From JAAGZL01 sp964628835 (lineage in GTDB: Bacteria; Pseudomonadota; Gammaproteobacteria; Chromatiales; Chromatiaceae): a DNA stretch of 64,000 bases. Position numbers and translations under genes: made by a program. The stretch is taken from positions 1 through 64,000 of the forward strand of contig CAZVME010000009.1 in assembly GCA_964628835.1 (NCBI GenBank), given 5' to 3'. Shown here one piece after another: positions 26,588-36,146 of this stretch (its first letter is position 1; each line of letters begins with the position of its first letter). A model generated the notes under the pieces. That model worked only from the letters and a program-made list of their open reading frames with translations, was not told the DNA's origin and made no database searches.

Positions 26588-27820
26588 TTACAGATCCATC
26601 CATCTGCCCAGTGATTCCCTAGGCCATACATACTCAAGGGTAAGGTATACGGCATTGGACACGGCAGCCCCTTCATCCGATGCAGTGTTCTCTGAACGTT
26701 GATAATTGTAGGAACCGGTTATGGTCCACCAGGGGCTCGCCTTCCAACTCAGTTTTGGCTCAAGATTGAAATAGGTACGATCACTACTGCTATCGTCACT
26801 GCCTCCAGCACTCTCATTCTGTCGCAAGGCACCGCTCAGGTTAAATGTAGTGCGAGCCGAGAGCTTGCGTTGCAGGGAGAGGTTCAGACTGGTGCTTCTG
26901 GTCATCTTGCCCTCCCCCCCTGCGCTCTCAGATGTATTGAGTGAGCCATTTATAGAGGTGAGTTCAAACTCCTTACTAAACCCCAAGTCAATTAACCTTC
27001 CCAGATCACTGGCTGACTCTTTGCCGCTGACGCCGATAAACTCTGACTTTGTATAGTTAGGCCCTAGCAGCAGATTTACACTGAAGGTCTCAGAAAACAT
27101 GTGGTTAATTCCAAGCTGCACACTAGTTGTATCAAACTCTGTACTATCTGATGAATATAGCGACTTGCTTGCCACCGCTTGCAAACTCGTTCTCTCAGAC
27201 AACTGGTGCTGCACCGAAGCATTGACTGATTTATTGGTATAATTACTCAAATCAGATGACCCTGCATCCTCATACTCAACTTGGGTGTAGTCACCACCCA
27301 GCCGGAGTGATGTGCGTTCGCTAAGCTCTCTATCCCAATACGGGCTTAATGATTTTGTGATTTTAAGCTTATTGCTATTGGAAAATCCGCTGAAATCAAA
27401 CTCACTGGTACGGGTGCTTTCACGCTCATAATCGGCGCCTAACCCAAACAGGTTCAGACCAAACCGTACAGCGGATTTGAGCTTTAGAAACTGGTCATTG
27501 GTGTTAAGGAATTTATTATCATCAAATCGTCGGTCAATCATCCTTGCAGTGAGACCAACCTCACTGACCTCGGTACGGAAGCCAAAGGCAGCATCGGCAG
27601 TTAGATATGAAGTGAGGGTTTCGATTTCAGAATCAGTGGAGAGCTGGGTGTTATCGTTGTAGCCAAGCTGCATGCTGACAACCGGTTCAAAATACCACTT
27701 CTCTGCCATTGCCTGCCCCGAGGCGACAGTGCAACAAGTTAGGAGCGCTACAAGCCAAAAGCGGCCTGGAACATCTGCCATTGGTATTCTGATAATTGAC
27801 ATATCAGTTTTTGCGCCCAT
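26588..27820 (-). CDS. PEP-CTERM-system-associated outer-membrane beta-barrel (TIGR03016-like)
   Basis: A 410-residue protein with a signal peptide (hydrophobic FWLVALLTCCTVASG with likely cleavage after AMA). The rest consists of amphipathic beta-strands rich in alternating aromatic and polar residues: WYFEPVVSMQLGYNDNTQLS, TSLRLGGDYTQVEYED, TTFNLSGALRQNES and WWTITGSYNYQRSE. The C-terminus is not a typical OmpA-like tail. This matches the barrel family found only in exosortase-linked EPS loci, probably the outer-membrane pore or a partner of the small Wza-type protein upstream. The starts at 27820 and at the internal Met (27802) are both possible. Confidence 0.85.
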   Translation of the reverse strand: MGAKTDMSIIRIPMADVPGRFWLVALLTCCTVASGQAMAEKWYFEPVVSMQLGYNDNTQLSTDSEIETLTSYLTADAAFGFRTEVSEVGLTARMIDRRFDDNKFLNTNDQFLKLKSAVRFGLNLFGLGADYERESTRTSEFDFSGFSNSNKLKITKSLSPYWDRELSERTSLRLGGDYTQVEYEDAGSSDLSNYTNKSVNASVQHQLSERTSLQAVASKSLYSSDSTEFDTTSVQLGINHMFSETFSVNLLLGPNYTKSEFIGVSGKESASDLGRLIDLGFSKEFELTSINGSLNTSESAGGEGKMTRSTSLNLSLQRKLSARTTFNLSGALRQNESAGGSDDSSSDRTYFNLEPKLSWKASPWWTITGSYNYQRSENTASDEGAAVSNAVYLTLEYVWPRESLGRWMDL

Positions 27821-27838
27821 ATGGAAACCCGTACAAGG

Positions 27839-28405
27839 TCAGGGTACTACTACAACATCCCCGGGCTTGAGTACTATATTCTGAGCCAGGTCCTTGCCGT
27901 TAACCACGCCCTCATAATGGAATGAAATCGATTTTTGAACTCCACCCACGCGGCGCAGTATTATAATCTCATTCCCTGCAGCAAATGGATTCAACCCACC
28001 CGCCATACTCAGGGCCTGCATCACATCAATATTACGATTAACCAGAAACTCGCCAGGCTTAAGCACCTTGCCCACCACGTAGACACGGTTGCCCAGCATC
28101 TGTTTGAGGCTCACAGTAACCACCGGATCAGGTATGTATTTGGACAGACGTGATGTAATTTCCTTATTTACATCCTGAACCGAGCTGTTTTTGGTCTTGA
28201 TATTGCCAACCAACGGAAAGGAGATCCCTCCATCCGGGCGCACCAATACCTCTCGCTGCAGATCTGACTCTTTCCATACCGATATATCCAGGATATCTCC
28301 CGGCTGCAAAGAGTAACCACCCCTTGCCAGGGTATGGAATGACAGCGACATCAGACACAGGGCAACAAATACTAAAAAAGGCGATTTATCTTGCGATCTG
28401 AACAT
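27839..28405 (-). CDS. Small Wza-type polysaccharide export protein
   Basis: A 188-residue periplasmic/outer-membrane export protein. After a signal peptide (FLVFVALCLMSLSFHTLARG) come a Poly_export domain (LQPGDILDISVWKESDLQREV, VRPDGGISFPLVG) and one SLBB domain (GNRVYVVGKVLKPGEF). There is no convincing lipobox and no C-terminal amphipathic helix like that of E. coli Wza, so it probably needs the adjacent barrel protein to cross the outer membrane. Short forms of this kind are normal in XrtA/XrtD loci. It lies 18 bp upstream of that barrel gene and is co-transcribed. Confidence 0.9.
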   Translation of the reverse strand: MFRSQDKSPFLVFVALCLMSLSFHTLARGGYSLQPGDILDISVWKESDLQREVLVRPDGGISFPLVGNIKTKNSSVQDVNKEITSRLSKYIPDPVVTVSLKQMLGNRVYVVGKVLKPGEFLVNRNIDVMQALSMAGGLNPFAAGNEIIILRRVGGVQKSISFHYEGVVNGKDLAQNIVLKPGDVVVVP

Positions 28406-28496
28406 GATTTTATTTTCCTAAATCAATTTGTTACAGAATATAGTAAAAGTCAGACCTAAGGTAAAGCAATTCCCTAATAATTTTAATAAAACACGC

Positions 28497-28530
28497 CCAC
28501 AAAAAAAGAGGGGCGAACCCCTCTTTTATC
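28497..28530 (-). terminator. Rho-independent terminator
   Basis: On the minus strand it reads aaagagggg, loop ttcg, cccctcttt and a run of T. The stem is 28505-28513 with 28518-28526. The perfect 9-bp stem with a UUCG tetraloop and following U-tract is a textbook terminator, ending the gene whose stop is at 28556. Confidence 0.92.
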
Positions 28531-28555
28531 AAAAATGGCGCTATAAGCGCTATTT

Positions 28556-29188
28556 TCAGGAAACCAGTCGCTGCCTCCTCTTGCGCCCCATTACACCGAA
28601 GCCGGCAATGGCGGAACCAAACAACAGGATGGCTGGTGGTAGTGGAACTGGAACCTTTGACAGTCTCACGGTATAGCTGGTATCTGTGCCGAAAGCAGCC
28701 GTACCAACTATTCGCATCCACCAAAAACCATCGTCAAACACAGAAGCTGAGGTAAGTTGAAAATCGTGCGGGTCATTACGGATAATAGTCTCAAAGGCCG
28801 GGCCACCAAACGTTGCGGTCTCATGAAAGAAACTGACTACCAGATCAGCATTTGCCCCTAACTCGATAAAATCCAAAAGTTGTCCAGGCGCATCCAAAGC
28901 AAACTTGTACCAGTGCGTTGTGACCACCACAGGGGTCGCCAGTGATGGCGGATCCAGCTGATCGCCCGTATTGTCTACCATATCGGTGTTACTAGCGCCT
29001 GATAGAGATATCCAATCCGTACCATTTGTCGAAATAGCACCACCGGAATTTTTAGCTAGCGGAAGATCAATGTTACCTATGTAACCAAGGTAACTCTCCG
29101 TGCCTGGCAAAGTAAACGCAGCAGATACAGCTCCGACCAGGCAAAACCCCAGAACAAGTACGCCTATAATTCTTACTATATTTTTCAC
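28556..29188 (-). CDS. VPLPA-CTERM sorting-domain protein (exosortase substrate)
   Basis: A secreted protein of about 210 residues. An N-terminal signal segment (IVRIIGVLVLGFCLVGAVSA) is followed by a beta-rich middle. The C-terminus is a sorting tag: VPVPLPPAILLFGSAIAGFG (motif plus hydrophobic helix), then an RKRRQR basic tail. This is the VPLPA form of PEP-CTERM, the class matched with exosortase XrtD, which is encoded in this locus. The middle domain is not recognised. The start is best taken as the GTG at 29188, with GGAG 7 bases upstream; an ATG at 29221 is an alternative. Its own terminator follows, so it can be expressed independently of the export operon. Confidence 0.9.
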   Translation of the reverse strand: MKNIVRIIGVLVLGFCLVGAVSAAFTLPGTESYLGYIGNIDLPLAKNSGGAISTNGTDWISLSGASNTDMVDNTGDQLDPPSLATPVVVTTHWYKFALDAPGQLLDFIELGANADLVVSFFHETATFGGPAFETIIRNDPHDFQLTSASVFDDGFWWMRIVGTAAFGTDTSYTVRLSKVPVPLPPAILLFGSAIAGFGVMGRKRRQRLVS

Positions 29189-29515
29189 GCCTATTCTCCG
29201 GCCATAATTCAACTGCGCCACGTATATAACTAAAGCCCTTTGGTGAGCATTATTACAAAAACCACGTCCTTATGTAACCTTGTTTGTAGTCGGTATCTGC
29301 TAATGCAATCGCTTCTCACAACCCAGTTCTACCGCTACGACTTACATTTCACCCGAATCTGGTACATATTATGGTCCAGGTACAACTATTCATACATCCC
29401 TCATTTGAGTAATAAATCACCCATTATTGGGAACAAAAGTAGTTACCGACCCGTATCTCAAGCCGCCCGGTACACCATGCATACAAAAAACCGTAGATTA
29501 ACCACACAGCAGATT

Positions 29516-30973
29516 ATGTCTGATTCGGGGGTTGGGTTTGGAACCAGTGGCGCCAGAGGACGGGTTGAGGCAATGACTGACAAAATCTGTTACGCCTATA
29601 CGTTGGCATTCCTGCAACACCTTGAAAGCACCGGGCAGCTTACCGACAACCATTTTGTGGCCATAGGAGGAGACCTAAGGCCAAGCACACCCAGGATCAT
29701 GCAGGCAGTAGCCAAGGCAGTTACAGACCATAGCCTGACCGCCCTCAATTGCGGCCTTCTACCGTCACCCGCCCTTGCCCTGCACGGAATAGAGCAGGGA
29801 GTTGCTTCCATCATGGTCACCGGCAGCCATATCCCAAACGACAGAAATGGCATCAAGTTCAATACCCCGTCAGGCGAAATAACCAAACAGGATGAGGCCT
29901 CCATTCGACAGCAACTGGTGGAAATAGCAGCAGGTAAATTTGACGAGCAAGGACAATGTTCCAGCCCAACACCCATGCCTGCTGAATGCCATCAGGCCAC
30001 CACCAGCTATCTGAGCAGGTATCTAGACAACTTCCCGGCTGGCTGCCTGCATGGAGTGAGGATAGGCATATACGAACACTCTGGAGTAGCCCGCGAGATA
30101 TTAGGTGAAATAGTTACAGGCCTAGGGGCTAAGATAGTAAGACTTGGACGTTCCGACTCCTTTGTGCCCGTAGATACGGAGGCCATCAGACCAGGGGATA
30201 TTGCACTGGCAAAACAGTGGACAAGCGAACACCGGCTGGACAGCATTGTGTCTACCGATGGTGACGCAGATCGTCCCCTGATCAGTGATGAGCAGGGAAA
30301 CTGGCTACGCGGTGATATAGCAGGGGTTCTCTGCGCAAGATACCTGGGTGTAAAAAACCTGGCCACCCCAGTGAGTTGCAACAGTGTTGTGGACAAATCC
30401 GGCTGGTTTAACCGAGTGGTCCGTACCCGTATCGGTTCGCCCTATGTAATTGAATCCATGCAGAAGATGCTCGCCACAGGATGCAGCTCTGTAGCAGGCT
30501 ATGAAGCCAACGGCGGCTTTTTGATCAGGGACCAGATACGGATTGGAGATTCGACCCTGGAACCGTTGCCAACCCGTGATGCAGTTATCGTCATCCTCGG
30601 CGTCTTGCTGCTGTCGAAAGCACAACAACTTCCAATCTCTGGGCTGTTAAAACTGCTCCCGGCACGCTTTACCGCCAGCAACCGGCTGAAGAACTTCCCC
30701 CTTGAGTCAAGCCAGAGGCTTCTGCATAGATTAAATCCGGGGGATTCTGGTAACTTCTCAATGATTGAAGATACGTTTGCCTCTCGCTTTGGCAAGGTTA
30801 AGCAGGTCAATCAGACCGATGGTCTGAGAATCATCTTCGAGAGCGGAGAGATCGCCCATCTGAGGCCATCTGGAAATGCCCCTGAACTGCGTTGCTACAA
30901 CGAGGCCGACACAGAAGATCGAGCTAATGAGATGAACCGGCTCTGTCTGGAAATGCTGGAGAAGATGCGATAA
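29516..30973 (+). CDS. Phosphomannomutase/phosphoglucomutase family protein
   Basis: An alpha-D-phosphohexomutase of about 485 residues, probably converting mannose-6-P to mannose-1-P for ManC. It has an N-terminal VGFGTSGARGRV substrate-phosphate region, the active-site phosphoserine loop VTGSHIPNDRNGIKF, metal-binding STDGDADRP (D-x-D-x-D), the sugar-specificity loop YEANGGF and the C-terminal phosphate site RPSGNAPELR. The serine loop is the less common GSHIP form in place of TASHNP. Upstream codons back to 29240 lack domain features and were left out; an in-frame ATG at 29477 is also possible. It is divergent from the VPLPA-CTERM gene. Confidence 0.88.
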   Translation: MSDSGVGFGTSGARGRVEAMTDKICYAYTLAFLQHLESTGQLTDNHFVAIGGDLRPSTPRIMQAVAKAVTDHSLTALNCGLLPSPALALHGIEQGVASIMVTGSHIPNDRNGIKFNTPSGEITKQDEASIRQQLVEIAAGKFDEQGQCSSPTPMPAECHQATTSYLSRYLDNFPAGCLHGVRIGIYEHSGVAREILGEIVTGLGAKIVRLGRSDSFVPVDTEAIRPGDIALAKQWTSEHRLDSIVSTDGDADRPLISDEQGNWLRGDIAGVLCARYLGVKNLATPVSCNSVVDKSGWFNRVVRTRIGSPYVIESMQKMLATGCSSVAGYEANGGFLIRDQIRIGDSTLEPLPTRDAVIVILGVLLLSKAQQLPISGLLKLLPARFTASNRLKNFPLESSQRLLHRLNPGDSGNFSMIEDTFASRFGKVKQVNQTDGLRIIFESGEIAHLRPSGNAPELRCYNEADTEDRANEMNRLCLEMLEKMR

Positions 30974-31000
30974 CAGATCCCTCCACGCCACCGGAACCCA

Positions 31001-31055
31001 TCTGGCGATCTCGCCAGAAACGCTATGGCTTATTCTGGCCTACAAGCAGGCCAGA
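31001..31055. repeat. Pair of short hairpins in a convergent intergenic gap
   Basis: Two perfect 8-bp stems lie in a row: tctggcga/tcgccaga (31001-31018, loop tc) and tctggcct/aggccaga (31034-31055, loop acaagc). They share TCTGGC arms and sit between the convergent phosphomannomutase and type I secretion adaptor genes. They may serve as bidirectional terminators, but no T-tract is seen. Confidence 0.55.
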
Positions 31056-31131
31056 CCTCGACATAGACGGGATAAGCACAGCACTCCTGGTAAGACAGAT
31101 TAAATATCTGCCATAATTATGATTTAGCCCT

Positions 31132-32463
31132 CTACCTCTCGGTCAACGCCAACTGCTGGGCTTTGATAATGGGCTTCATGATGTACATAAATATGGTCTT
31201 CTGGCCGGTTATTATATCCACCGTTACTACCATACCCGGAATGATCGGCAGGTTCTTACCCCCCTTTGACAGGTGGTTCTTGTCAGTGCGGATAATCACC
31301 TTGTAATAGGCCTCCCCCCGCTCATCCAGCACCGTATCGGCACCGATCTGCTCCAACTTACCCTGTAATCCGCCGTAGATGGAGAAGTCATAGGCGCTAA
31401 ACTTCACTCGAGCCTTCTGATCCGCATGCAGAAAAGCGATATCCGCCGGTCGCACCCTGGTCTCGATCAACAGGGTATCATCCAGAGGTACGATCTCCAT
31501 CAGATCCTCACCCGGCTTGATCACACCACCGATGGTGCTGATCTTGATCTCTTTTACCACCCCCCGAACCGGCGACCGAATCTCAGTTCTGGCAACCTTA
31601 TCTTCCGCCCCCAGGATCACCTCTTTGACCCCGGCAAGCTCCATATTACGTTGTGACAACTCCGCCAGACTCGCGGACTTGAAGTGCTGGGACTTCTCCT
31701 CAATACGCCGCTGCGCCTCTTTAATCGCCGACTCCACCCTGGGCAGGGCCAGCCGGGCCGAACTGATATCCCCTTCCAGATCATTGATTTGCCGCCTCAG
31801 CCGCAACAGGTCTATCCTTGGCACAATCAGGCTGTTTACCAGAGGCTCGGTAATGTCATACTCCTCCTGGGTGATCTTCAGGCTGGTTTGCATCTGTTCG
31901 GATTTACCCAGAAGTTCGTCCTTCTCCTGTCTCCGCTGATCCATTTGCTGCTGAAGGATCGCCACCTGGGTCTTCAACTCTGACTGCCGCGCCTGATACA
32001 GGGAAAACTGATCCCGCACGATTCTCTCATGGTCCTTCTTCATCTCCGCACTGAACACCAGCGGCTTCTCTTGCGTTTCCGCCTTCAGCCTGGTTATCTC
32101 GCCAATGAGACTGTAATACCTGGCCTTAAGCTCTCCAAAACTGGATGAGAGGCCGGTATCATCAATGCGCATCACCACCTGTCCAACTTTTACAAGCTGC
32201 CCTTCGGTTACCAAAATCTTCTTGAGGATGCCGCCTTCAAGATTCTGTATCACCTGCACCCGGGACGAGGGTATTACCTTTCCATCTGCATGTGTCACCT
32301 CATCCACCACGGCGTACCAGGCCCACGCCCCGGCCACCAGAAAAAACAGCAGAATGAGAAGCAGCATGGTCTTGGAATAGGGGCTTGGTCCCTGTACTGT
32401 TGCGGCATCAACCTCCAGGGCATACTCGGCATCGGACCAGGATTTCTTGGTGAATATGCTCAC
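31132..32463 (-). CDS. lapC: Type I secretion membrane-fusion protein (HlyD/LapC-like)
   Basis: A 443-residue periplasmic adaptor. It has one N-terminal membrane helix (MLLLILLFFLVAGAWAWYAVV), a biotinyl-lipoyl-like segment (VQVIQNLEGGILKKILVTEG), long coiled coils (about 110-290) and a C-terminal HlyD beta-barrel region (RSPVRGVVKEIKISTIGGVI). It connects the ABC transporter to the TolC-like channel. The gene overlaps the transporter stop by 4 bp, indicating coupled translation. The Lap assignment rests on the nearby lapD, lapG and dialanine-motif adhesin genes. Confidence 0.92.
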   Translation of the reverse strand: MSIFTKKSWSDAEYALEVDAATVQGPSPYSKTMLLLILLFFLVAGAWAWYAVVDEVTHADGKVIPSSRVQVIQNLEGGILKKILVTEGQLVKVGQVVMRIDDTGLSSSFGELKARYYSLIGEITRLKAETQEKPLVFSAEMKKDHERIVRDQFSLYQARQSELKTQVAILQQQMDQRRQEKDELLGKSEQMQTSLKITQEEYDITEPLVNSLIVPRIDLLRLRRQINDLEGDISSARLALPRVESAIKEAQRRIEEKSQHFKSASLAELSQRNMELAGVKEVILGAEDKVARTEIRSPVRGVVKEIKISTIGGVIKPGEDLMEIVPLDDTLLIETRVRPADIAFLHADQKARVKFSAYDFSIYGGLQGKLEQIGADTVLDERGEAYYKVIIRTDKNHLSKGGKNLPIIPGMVVTVDIITGQKTIFMYIMKPIIKAQQLALTER

Positions 32464-34688
32464 AGGGATTTCACCTCCTTGGCCGCCTGCTCACGGGTGG
32501 CGGACTGCGCCATATTCAGCACGTCATCCCTGGACTCGTCCTTTACCACTTTACCACTCCCCATGATAACAACCCGATTAACCAGTGAGAGCAGAGTTGG
32601 TCTATGCGTGATCAGAATCATGGTTTTGTCCGCCAGCACCGTACCCAGGCGATGCATAAACTGCTTCTCCGCCTGCATGTCCATCATGCTGGTGGGCTCA
32701 TCCAGAATCAGAATTTTGGGGTTGGAAATCAATGCGCGCGCCAGACCGATTGCCTGGCGCTGTCCACCAGACAGGGTTTGGCCACGCTCTCCCACCAGCC
32801 AGTCATAGCCCTGGGGATGGCGGGAAACAAACTCATGTACCCCGGCAAGCTTGGCCGCCTCCAGGATCATGGCGTCATCGGCAAAGGAGGCGCCCATGGC
32901 GATATTGTCGCGTACACTACCCTGAAACAGCAGCACCTCCTGCATCACCATCCCGATGTGGGAGCGCGCATCCGATGGGTCAATCTGGCGCAGATCGGTA
33001 TTATCCAGCAGCACCGAGCCCTCTGTCGGTTCGTACAGACCAGCAATCAACCGCGAGATGGTGGTCTTACCGGAACCCACCGGACCAATAAAAGCAACCT
33101 TCTCCCCCGGCCTGATATGAAACGATACATCCTCTATGGCCACCACATCAAACCCGGGATAGGCAAAACTAACGTGGCGAAACTTTATGTCACCATCCAC
33201 ATCCGGGCGACTGAGGAACATGGTGTTGGCGTCCCGCTCCACCGGAAGATCCATGATCTTATTCAGTGACTCCAGCGCCACCATGGCCTGATTGTAACGA
33301 CTCAGCAGCACTGCCACCTGCCCCAGTGGGGCCATGGCCCTCCCCGAGATGATGGTGCAGGCGATAAGCCCACCGATACTCATCTCACCCTTCATTATCT
33401 GATATACGCCCAGGAGGATTACACCTACGGTTACCATCTGCATCACCGTCTGGGAAAAATGAACTCCGGTACCGGCGATCAATCTTGCGCCCAGACTGGT
33501 CTTGGCGGCTCGACCGACAAATCTCTCCCAATCCCCCTGCATTCTACTCTCAGCACCTAATGACTTTACTGTCTCCAGGGAGCCTATGGTCTCCAGTATT
33601 ACCCCATGTTTTTGCGATTTCTGATCGACCTCTTTGGTTATGGCGCGCCGCAGCGGCCACTGCAGGATGATACCGGTGATAAGCACCAGTGGCACCGCAA
33701 ATGCTGGCGCCAACACCACTGGACCGCCGATCATGTAGATAATCACCAGGAACAGAATCACGAACGGGAAATCCACCATCGCGACCAGCACGGCAGAACT
33801 GAAAAACTCACGCAGGGACTCAAACTCACGCAGACGGTTGGCAAATGCCCCGGATGATTCCGGTCGCGCATGCAGCTTGATATTCAGCACCTGCTCAAAG
33901 ATTCTGCTGGAGAGGAGTACGTCGATCCGCTTGCCGGTGTTATCCACAAAATATGCGCGCAACGTCTTCAGGATAAAGTCGAACAATATGACAATAGAGA
34001 CACCTATGGCCAAAACCCATAGCGTCTCTTCCGCATGGTTTGGCACCACCCGGTCATATACATTCATAACGAATAGGGGACTGGCCAGGGCAAACATATT
34101 GATCAGCACTGCTGCCAGCAACACCTGTGAATAGGTCGGCCAGAATTTGACCAAGGTACCCCAAAACCAACTTCCAGCAGTTTTGGCCTCGTCGGCCTCC
34201 ACTCGATGCTTTAGTCCATAGTCAGGCTTAACAAATATTGCGTAGCCCTCATATAGCTGCTCGATGCTTTCCAGTGGCGTCACATCAACCCCTCCGCCGG
34301 ATTGAGGGAATACCACCTCCGCCATGGGTACGCCGTTCTCCATAAACCGACGTAACAGCACACACACATCGCGCTCTTTCAACAGCAGCACAACCGGCAG
34401 GACCATATCTGGAATAGTGTTTAAACTACGCTTGTTTACCCGCGCAGAGAGACCAGCCCGGGCGGCCGCCCGAACAAACAGCCCTGGAGTAAGCCTATTG
34501 TCTTCGAGGGGCAGACCCGACCTGAGTGCATTAATGGAGAAAGGACGACCATAGTGTTTGGTAAGGGCAACCAGCGCACCCAACAGTGGATCTGCAGCTT
34601 CATTATCAACATCTGTCACCGAGAACGACCAGGAGGCCGCCCCTATGGGATCTTCTGCTACGGTTTCTGTTGCTGGTTTTTCCGACAT
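32460..34688 (-). CDS. lapB: Type I secretion ABC transporter (LapB-like) with degenerate C39 domain
   Basis: A 742-residue inner-membrane transporter. The N-terminal ~150 residues form a C39-like domain without the catalytic Cys (DPLLGALVALTKHYGRP), so it should bind but not cleave substrates. Then comes a six-helix ABC membrane domain (about 180-450), and an ATPase domain with Walker A GPVGSGKTT, signature LSGGQRQ, Walker B KILILDEPTS and H-loop LITHRP. This is the architecture of RTX adhesin exporters. It is translationally coupled to the downstream adaptor gene. The substrate is very likely the adhesin at 38295-40154. Confidence 0.93.
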   Translation of the reverse strand: MSEKPATETVAEDPIGAASWSFSVTDVDNEAADPLLGALVALTKHYGRPFSINALRSGLPLEDNRLTPGLFVRAAARAGLSARVNKRSLNTIPDMVLPVVLLLKERDVCVLLRRFMENGVPMAEVVFPQSGGGVDVTPLESIEQLYEGYAIFVKPDYGLKHRVEADEAKTAGSWFWGTLVKFWPTYSQVLLAAVLINMFALASPLFVMNVYDRVVPNHAEETLWVLAIGVSIVILFDFILKTLRAYFVDNTGKRIDVLLSSRIFEQVLNIKLHARPESSGAFANRLREFESLREFFSSAVLVAMVDFPFVILFLVIIYMIGGPVVLAPAFAVPLVLITGIILQWPLRRAITKEVDQKSQKHGVILETIGSLETVKSLGAESRMQGDWERFVGRAAKTSLGARLIAGTGVHFSQTVMQMVTVGVILLGVYQIMKGEMSIGGLIACTIISGRAMAPLGQVAVLLSRYNQAMVALESLNKIMDLPVERDANTMFLSRPDVDGDIKFRHVSFAYPGFDVVAIEDVSFHIRPGEKVAFIGPVGSGKTTISRLIAGLYEPTEGSVLLDNTDLRQIDPSDARSHIGMVMQEVLLFQGSVRDNIAMGASFADDAMILEAAKLAGVHEFVSRHPQGYDWLVGERGQTLSGGQRQAIGLARALISNPKILILDEPTSMMDMQAEKQFMHRLGTVLADKTMILITHRPTLLSLVNRVVIMGSGKVVKDESRDDVLNMAQSATREQAAKEVKSL

Positions 34689-34870
34689 TAAAAATAGGCC
34701 TGTGTCTAAATCAACTATTCAAGTGTCCCTGGCATGCTTAGTCCATCTTCGCATAAAGCAGTCCACCTGTGGTTTCAAACAGTACCGAATTACAGCTTCA
34801 TACATGAGAACCTGAGGCGATTATGTCACCGATATGTAACATTCTCTATGGCGAACCGCTGCTTCAAACA

Positions 34871-35917
34871 TTATCCCTGCATAAGTACGGCAGGCCCGGT
34901 AAGCACCTTTTTTATCAGGCTGGCCTGGCGATTGGTATCGGTCTTTGCAAACACCGACTTCAACTGCGCACGCACCGTGTGCAGAGTAACATTTCTTGCT
35001 GCAGATATTTCAGCCAACGTCTCACCCTGCACCATCCTCAATAACAAGCCCGCCTCCGATTGGGTCAAACCATAGACACTCTTCAAAGTATCTTCATTAA
35101 TATTGAAGAACCCACCACCACTATCCATGAATATGGCAACACCCTGTCCAGCACTCTGTTTGCCAACAGACACCACCAACATGGTCAACACTCCACCATC
35201 CTCCCTGCTAACCCTAAAGGTATAGTCCTCATCTGCAACACCTTCTGCCTCATGGGATACTTTATGCACCAGACGATGCAAGGCTGAGTTTTCATCCGGG
35301 TCAATGACACAACAACGCTTGTCCTTGGAGATAAATACACCACTGCTGTTCGTACAGGTCTTTTTTGCGGCAGCGTTCATAAACAGAACCCGCGAATCCA
35401 TATCGGCAAACATTATCCCGAAGGGAAGTGTGTCCAGGGTGTGCAGGGCCGTCTGTTCATGTGCAGCCTGGTTGGTTTCCACACCGCAGGAAGCACCAGC
35501 TTTAATTCTCTGAAATCTAGTTATGGCCGCAAGGATGCTATGCTTTAACTTAGCTGGCGGGCAATCAACACTGGGGACAACCTCTTCCACACCCCACTTT
35601 AACAGTGCCAGGGCAAAGTCGGCATTATAATTGTCTAGTATGGCCACTATCGGCCTCTGGCTTGAAATGCCATCAGGCAGTTTCAGACGTTCCAGCCAAT
35701 CCCAACCGCTTCCCGCCAGAAATAGCAACAATAGGTCGGACTGGGCAATATCCGAGTCAGACACCTCTTGCAGTCGGGCATCCTGAGACTGCTTGGTCTG
35801 GGATAGAAACTGGATGCCAGGGTGCTCAGCAGATAAAGCTGTGGCACCATCCTGCATTTTGCCGCCAACACAGAGCACCCGGATTTTATTGTTGTCTTTA
35901 CCTGTATTCACATGCAT
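34871..35917 (-). CDS. LuxR-family transcriptional regulator with PAS-like domain
   Basis: A 348-residue protein with three parts. An N-terminal receiver-like domain (about 10-130) lacks a clear phospho-acceptor Asp (IAQSDLLLLFLAGSG). A PAS-like middle has HTLDTLPFGIMFADMDSRVLFMN. A C-terminal LuxR helix-turn-helix has GLTQSEAGLLLRMVQGETLAEISAARNV, then VRAQLKSVFAKTDT. Lying between the transporter and TolC-like genes on the same strand, it is a likely regulator of this secretion locus. The ligand is unknown. The receiver is probably phosphorylation-independent. Confidence 0.85.
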   Translation of the reverse strand: MHVNTGKDNNKIRVLCVGGKMQDGATALSAEHPGIQFLSQTKQSQDARLQEVSDSDIAQSDLLLLFLAGSGWDWLERLKLPDGISSQRPIVAILDNYNADFALALLKWGVEEVVPSVDCPPAKLKHSILAAITRFQRIKAGASCGVETNQAAHEQTALHTLDTLPFGIMFADMDSRVLFMNAAAKKTCTNSSGVFISKDKRCCVIDPDENSALHRLVHKVSHEAEGVADEDYTFRVSREDGGVLTMLVVSVGKQSAGQGVAIFMDSGGGFFNINEDTLKSVYGLTQSEAGLLLRMVQGETLAEISAARNVTLHTVRAQLKSVFAKTDTNRQASLIKKVLTGPAVLMQG

Positions 35918-36075
35918 TCATCAGCCAAGGCCTGACCCACCACCTGAGGAAAATAATAATCTGTACTATCCCTGCCTGTATATCTTACCCCTCTGTATCG
36001 TCCAGAGGATTAAAATTCTTGAGAGACCAGGCATGAAATTTGGGGTATTCGACCAACGGAATGGGCTTAGCCAAT

Positions 36076-36109
36076 AAAAAACCCCCTCTATCCACAGGGT
36101 AGAGGGGGT
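36076..36109 (-). terminator. Rho-independent terminator
   Basis: On the minus strand it reads accccctctaccc, loop, gatagagggggt, then a run of six T. The strong stem follows the TolC-like gene (stop at 36147) and separates it from the regulator gene, so the two are probably transcribed independently. Confidence 0.9.
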
Positions 36110-36146
36110 GCATCTCAGTCATTTGCAACTATAAACAGTCTAATTA

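Noticed and set aside
29240..29515. 92-codon extension of the phosphomannomutase
   Set aside because: No domain similarity, and the conserved fold begins just after the ATG at 29516. The stretch is better read as a divergent promoter region.
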